40,086 bases of DNA from a virus, in IMG/VR virus record IMGVR_UViG_3300042864_002412, positions 1 through 40,086 of that record; one strand, 5' to 3'. The notes beneath the pieces were generated by a model, which worked only from the letters and a program-made list of their open reading frames with translations, was not told the origin of the DNA and ran no database searches. Positions 37,069 to 40,086 of this stretch are shown here, piece by piece (position 1 is the stretch's first letter; each line of letters starts with the position of its first letter). The position numbers and the translations under genes are program-made.

Positions 37069-38733
37069 ATGTTAGTAGCTGGAATTGAATTCAACCCTAC
37101 TGTTGGAGATATTGAAAATAATATTTCAAAAATGATTGAACGAATGAAAGACGTAGATAGTAATACACAAATTATTGTGTTTCCTGAATGTTCAACAGTT
37201 GGCTATCCTTTAGGAGATTTAATTGAACGTAAAGGTTTTATTGAAAAAGCAACCTTAGAAGAAAATCGTATTTTAGAATTTTCTAAAACAATTTCTGCTT
37301 TTATCGTTTATGGCACAGTTACAGTTGAAAATTTTGAAAAACGTAACATTTACAACACGTTAAAAGTTGTTAAAAACGGCAAAGTCGTTTATGAACAAAA
37401 TAAAATTCATCTACCCAATTATGGCGTGTTTGATGAAAAACGCAATTTTGTTCCAGGAAATATTAAAAAAATTCACCCAATTTTAATTGATAATGTAAAA
37501 ATTGGTTTTGCAATTTGTGAAGATATTTGGAAAGACAATGTTGTAACTCATCTTGATAATTTAGGTGCCGAATTGTTAATTGCAATTAATGGCAGTCCTT
37601 TTGAAATTAATAAACAACAAATTCGTATGCAAATCGTTGAAACTCATTTGAAATTTGCAAAAAATATTAAACATGCATTTTATGTTAATATTGGAACATC
37701 TGCACAAGATGATCTTGTTTTTGATGGTGGAAGTTTTGACACGATGCATGAACGCCCATTTGAAATTTTTGATTGTAACCCAAATCCAATTCGTTATGTT
37801 AATTTTGATATGATTAAAAAATTTACAGGTTTTATTTTACCTGAATACAATGAAAATTGGCAAATGTATAATGCAATGGTTGTAAACTTGCGTGATTATT
37901 TTAAAAAACAAAATTTCAAAACTGCTGTTTTAGGATTAAGTGGCGGCGTTGATAGTGCATTGGTTGCAGTTATTGCAGCCGAAGCTTTAGGAACAGAAAA
38001 TGTTTTTGCTGTTCGATTACCAAGTAAATTTAGCAGCAGTCATAGTTTAAGCGATGCCGAACAATTAGCAAAAAATTTAAAAATTAATTTATCAACTGTT
38101 GAAATTGAACCTATTGTTAATGCAATTCGTGGTCAAATTTCTCCAATTGTTTCTTTAACTGGTGTAGCAGATGAAAATGTTCAAAGTCGTGCAAGAATGA
38201 TTGTGCTTATGGCATTAAGCAATCAATTTGGTCATGTGGTTTTAGGAACCGGCAATAAAAGTGAATTATCAGTTGGGTACTGTACAATTTTTGGTGATAG
38301 TGCGAATGGTATTAATGTTTTATCTAACATTCCTAAAACAAAAGTTTTTGAATTATGCCATTGGATTAATCAACATAAAAATAATGCAATACCAACAAAT
38401 ATCATTGTTAAACCGCCTAGTGCTGAATTACGTGAAGATCAACAAGACAACCAATCACTTCCTGAATATCCAGTATTAGATCAGTTACTTGATTTAATTA
38501 TCAATCAAAACATTTCTGCTAGTTTTTTTGAATTAAATCAAAAAGAGTGTTTAAAAAATGTTCCTGTTGAAATTGCTGAAAAATGTACGGTTGAATTGTA
38601 TCGTGATATTGCAAAAAAAGTAATGAATAATGAATACAAACGACAATTTTGTAAATCAGTTGGACCAAAAATTACTGGTTTGCAATTTGGCTTAGATAGA
38701 CGTTTTCCAGTAACTAACAAATTCAAGGAATAA
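37069..38733 (+). CDS. nadE: glutamine-dependent NAD+ synthetase, 554 aa
   Basis: The N-terminal nitrilase-type glutaminase domain (1-265) has the triad Glu40 (FPECSTVGYP), Lys112 (NKIHLPN) and Cys150 (AICEDIW). The C-terminal NAD synthase domain begins with the P-loop LSGGVDS (290-296) and has GTGNKSEL and PSAELREDQ. It makes NAD+ from nicotinate adenine dinucleotide, ATP and glutamine. Length matches bacterial two-domain enzymes. All catalytic residues are kept. AT-rich codon use shows long residence in this genome. Phage NAD+ genes can rebuild NAD+ after defence systems deplete it. ATG follows TAGGAGAATAAA. Confidence 0.95.
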   Translation: MLVAGIEFNPTVGDIENNISKMIERMKDVDSNTQIIVFPECSTVGYPLGDLIERKGFIEKATLEENRILEFSKTISAFIVYGTVTVENFEKRNIYNTLKVVKNGKVVYEQNKIHLPNYGVFDEKRNFVPGNIKKIHPILIDNVKIGFAICEDIWKDNVVTHLDNLGAELLIAINGSPFEINKQQIRMQIVETHLKFAKNIKHAFYVNIGTSAQDDLVFDGGSFDTMHERPFEIFDCNPNPIRYVNFDMIKKFTGFILPEYNENWQMYNAMVVNLRDYFKKQNFKTAVLGLSGGVDSALVAVIAAEALGTENVFAVRLPSKFSSSHSLSDAEQLAKNLKINLSTVEIEPIVNAIRGQISPIVSLTGVADENVQSRARMIVLMALSNQFGHVVLGTGNKSELSVGYCTIFGDSANGINVLSNIPKTKVFELCHWINQHKNNAIPTNIIVKPPSAELREDQQDNQSLPEYPVLDQLLDLIINQNISASFFELNQKECLKNVPVEIAEKCTVELYRDIAKKVMNNEYKRQFCKSVGPKITGLQFGLDRRFPVTNKFKE

Positions 38734-38735
38734 AA

Positions 38736-39041
38736 ATGATTATTTATTATATTGATGGTGAAAAATTTCTAACTGAAGATAATAGTGTAATTCCTTTGTT
38801 AGAAATTTCTTCACCTAATGAACGAACACCCGCTTTTGAAAATTTAGAATCAGGATTTAAATTTTGGTGTTTAAATGGCGGTATTCATCATCGATTAACC
38901 GGACCTGCTTTTATTTGGGATGATGGAAGAGTACGATTTTATTTAAATGATAAAAGATATGACAATGTAAATGATTGGTTAAAAGTACACCCAAATCAAG
39001 ACAATGCCTTTCAGGTAGAAATGATATTAAAATACACATAA
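38736..39041 (+). CDS. HRLTGPA-family paralogue 10 (type A), 101 aa
   Basis: IIYYIDGEKFLTEDNSVIPL, ISSPNERTPAFE, KFWCLNGGIHHRLTGPAFIW, FYLNDKRYDNVNDWLKVHPN and the type A end QDNAFQVEMILKYT. ATG follows CAAGGAATAAAA only 2 nt after the nadE stop, so it is co-transcribed with nadE. Confidence 0.85.
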   Translation: MIIYYIDGEKFLTEDNSVIPLLEISSPNERTPAFENLESGFKFWCLNGGIHHRLTGPAFIWDDGRVRFYLNDKRYDNVNDWLKVHPNQDNAFQVEMILKYT

Positions 39042-39060
39042 AATATGAAAGAAAAATAAT

Positions 39061-39369
39061 ATGACATATGTTTACTATGTTGATGGTGAAAAATTTACAA
39101 CTGATAAAACTCATGAAATCCCTTTGTCAAAAATTTCATCACCCGATGAAAATACACCTGCTTGGGAAAATTTATCAACAGGTAAAAAATATTGGTGTAA
39201 TAAAGGATTAATTTTGCATCGCTTAACTGGACCCGCAGTAATTAATTCTGATGGACAAGAACACTTTTGGCTAAATGATAACGCTTATAAAAACGTACAT
39301 GATTGGTTAAAAGATCACCCAAATCAAGATAACGCCTTTCAAGTGGAAATGCTGTTAAAATACACATAA
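39061..39369 (+). CDS. HRLTGPA-family paralogue 11 (type A), 102 aa
   Basis: YVYYVDGEKFTTDKTHEIPL, ISSPDENTPAWE, KYWCNKGLILHRLTGPAVIN, FWLNDNAYKNVHDWLKDHPN and the type A end QDNAFQVEMLLKYT. ATG follows GAAAGAAAAATAAT. It is in tandem with paralogue 10, 19 nt apart, and ends at the terminator at 39373. Confidence 0.85.
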   Translation: MTYVYYVDGEKFTTDKTHEIPLSKISSPDENTPAWENLSTGKKYWCNKGLILHRLTGPAVINSDGQEHFWLNDNAYKNVHDWLKDHPNQDNAFQVEMLLKYT

Positions 39370-39372
39370 AAA

Positions 39373-39396
39373 AAGAGGAAGATTAATCTTCCTCTT
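39373..39396. terminator. perfect 24-bp palindromic terminator
   Basis: Arms AAGAGGAAGATT / AATCTTCCTCTT; it ends the nadE unit and the convergent 77-aa gene. Confidence 0.8.
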
Positions 39397-39616
39397 CATC
39401 ATCCTTTTCATCTAAATCTAATTCATAAACATGAATAAATGCTTTTTTTAATGCAAGGTCATCATGGTCTAATAAATCTTCAAAATCTTCTTGTTCAATT
39501 CCATATTCTTGTAATAAACGAAATAATTGATAAAGAACTTCTGTTTTTTGTTTTGCAGGCGTAAAACCTTTAATGGTTTCCCACAATTCTTCAATTAAAA
39601 TACTTTCTGGTGTCAT
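39383..39616 (-). CDS. small acidic protein, 77 aa
   Basis: Helical and very acidic at the end (LDLDEKDDEEED). The middle has LLQEYGIEQEDFEDLLDHDD. ATG follows AGAGGAAAGAAAAA. No family recognised; strongly acidic small phage proteins sometimes mimic DNA, but nothing here proves it. Confidence 0.6.
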   Translation of the reverse strand: MTPESILIEELWETIKGFTPAKQKTEVLYQLFRLLQEYGIEQEDFEDLLDHDDLALKKAFIHVYELDLDEKDDEEED

Positions 39617-39688
39617 TTTTTCTTTCCTCTTTAAAAATTAAATTTAATCTATTTAACAAACAATTACAATAAAAAAGGATAAAATGTT

Positions 39689-39997
39689 ATGAGATATATT
39701 TATTATATTGATAATAAAAAATTTACAACCGATAATTACAATACAATTCCTTTTGATGAAATTTCCTCTCCTGATGAAAATACACCTGCTTATGAAGTTT
39801 TAGAAACAGGTGAAAAACTTTGGTGTGAAAAAGGATGGCGATGGCATCGCTTAACAGGACCAGCAAGAATTTGTTTTAACGGAAAAATTCAATTTTGGAT
39901 AGATGATTATTTTTATGATAATATTCATAAATGGTTATCAATACATCCAAATCAAGACAATTCCTTTCAAATTGAAATGCTTTTAAAATATTCATAA
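39689..39997 (+). CDS. HRLTGPA-family paralogue 12 (type A), 102 aa
   Basis: YIYYIDNKKFTTDNYNTIPF (Asn replaces Gly in YYIDG), ISSPDENTPAYE, KLWCEKGWRWHRLTGPARIC, FWIDDYFYDNIHKWLSIHPN and the type A end QDNSFQIEMLLKYS. ATG follows AAAAAGGATAAAATGTT. Single gene between divergent and convergent neighbours. Confidence 0.85.
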   Translation: MRYIYYIDNKKFTTDNYNTIPFDEISSPDENTPAYEVLETGEKLWCEKGWRWHRLTGPARICFNGKIQFWIDDYFYDNIHKWLSIHPNQDNSFQIEMLLKYS

Positions 39998-40086
39998 TCT
40001 TATATAAGCGCTATAGATTTTCCACCATGACAAATCCGATGCTATAAGCAAACCCGTAATATCATTAATTAATTTTTCAATATCAA
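39992..40086 (-). CDS. 3' end of an unrecognised protein (partial)
   Basis: The minus strand is open from the window end to a TGA at 39992-39994, reading DIEKLINDITGLLIASDLSW then WKIYSAYIRL. It overlaps the end of paralogue 12 by 6 nt, tail to tail, a spacing frequent in this genome. Only 30 residues are visible. Confidence 0.4.
   Translation of the reverse strand, partial: DIEKLINDITGLLIASDLSWWKIYSAYIRL

Noticed and set aside
706-39997. The dispersed paralogues as a transposable or homing element
   Set aside because: No nuclease or transposase motif, no flanking repeats at each copy, and only amino-acid-level similarity among copies.
1-40086. CRISPR array
   Set aside because: No regularly spaced direct repeats were seen; the recurring palindromes are single terminators between genes.

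Overview
The window looks like a stretch of a large, AT-rich, T4-type tailed bacteriophage genome (free, integrated or plasmid-like; the sequence does not say which). Phage hallmarks are a gp25-type baseplate wedge protein (23902-24282), three large virion/tail-type proteins (8563-9621, 9636-11489, 19022-20986), a UvsW-type helicase with a possible UvsY-type mediator nearby, a two-gene spanin cassette, a secreted SleB/CwlJ-type lysin, deoxynucleotide-metabolism genes, and tight packing with 1-4 nt start/stop overlaps. The style of the accessory genes (XRE regulators, IS1595 transposase with a DUF6471 neighbour, RTX/DUF5648 hydrolase) suggests an alphaproteobacterial host, but that is inference.

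Layout. 1-1014: end of an unknown gene, a small gene and the first member of a repeated gene family. 1118-8235: an island of different character, bounded by a 28-bp imperfect inverted repeat. It holds several small unknown genes, a truncated and an intact XRE regulator, a 50-aa protein, a GH113-like hydrolase with RTX and three DUF5648 repeats, a membrane-anchored coiled-coil protein, and a DUF6471/IS1595 divergent pair. The part from about 2460 to 7180 is visibly richer in G+C. 8259-11800: virion proteins on the minus strand. 11928-14572: two zinc-dependent deaminases and unknown genes. 14599-18925: a ClpA-like unfoldase, secreted proteins, the spanin pair and a divergent 2H phosphoesterase resembling the anti-CBASS nuclease Acb1. 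19022-25689: a tail protein, a GNAT-like protein, an A-type Fe-S carrier, a PilZ protein, a second 2H phosphoesterase, gp25 and a HAD deoxyribonucleotidase. 25800-32310: UvsW and other replication/recombination-type genes, then an Sm-like small protein. 32343-36991: a MoxR ATPase with a metallopeptidase/VWA partner and a duplicated stand-alone MoxR C-terminal domain, then the lysin. 37069-40086: glutamine-dependent NAD synthetase and three more members of the repeated family.

The most striking feature is a family of about 100-110 aa proteins present twelve times (eleven intact, one frameshifted), scattered as single genes on both strands. All share an N-terminal YYIDG strand, an ISSPDENTPA segment, a W-C-x-K-G / HRLTGPA core and an N-x-x-x-W-L-x-x-HPN segment. 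They fall into two types by their C-terminus (HPNQD...EMLLKYT or HPNPDLYFDA...VLWYLKN). The function is unknown and I know of no described system with this organisation.

Regulation. Many transcription units have sigma70-like promoters with 17-nt spacing. Three share a palindromic AGAAAATTTTCT fused to the -10 box, which suggests one common regulator. Near-perfect AT-flanked palindromes act as terminators, often bidirectional, between units.
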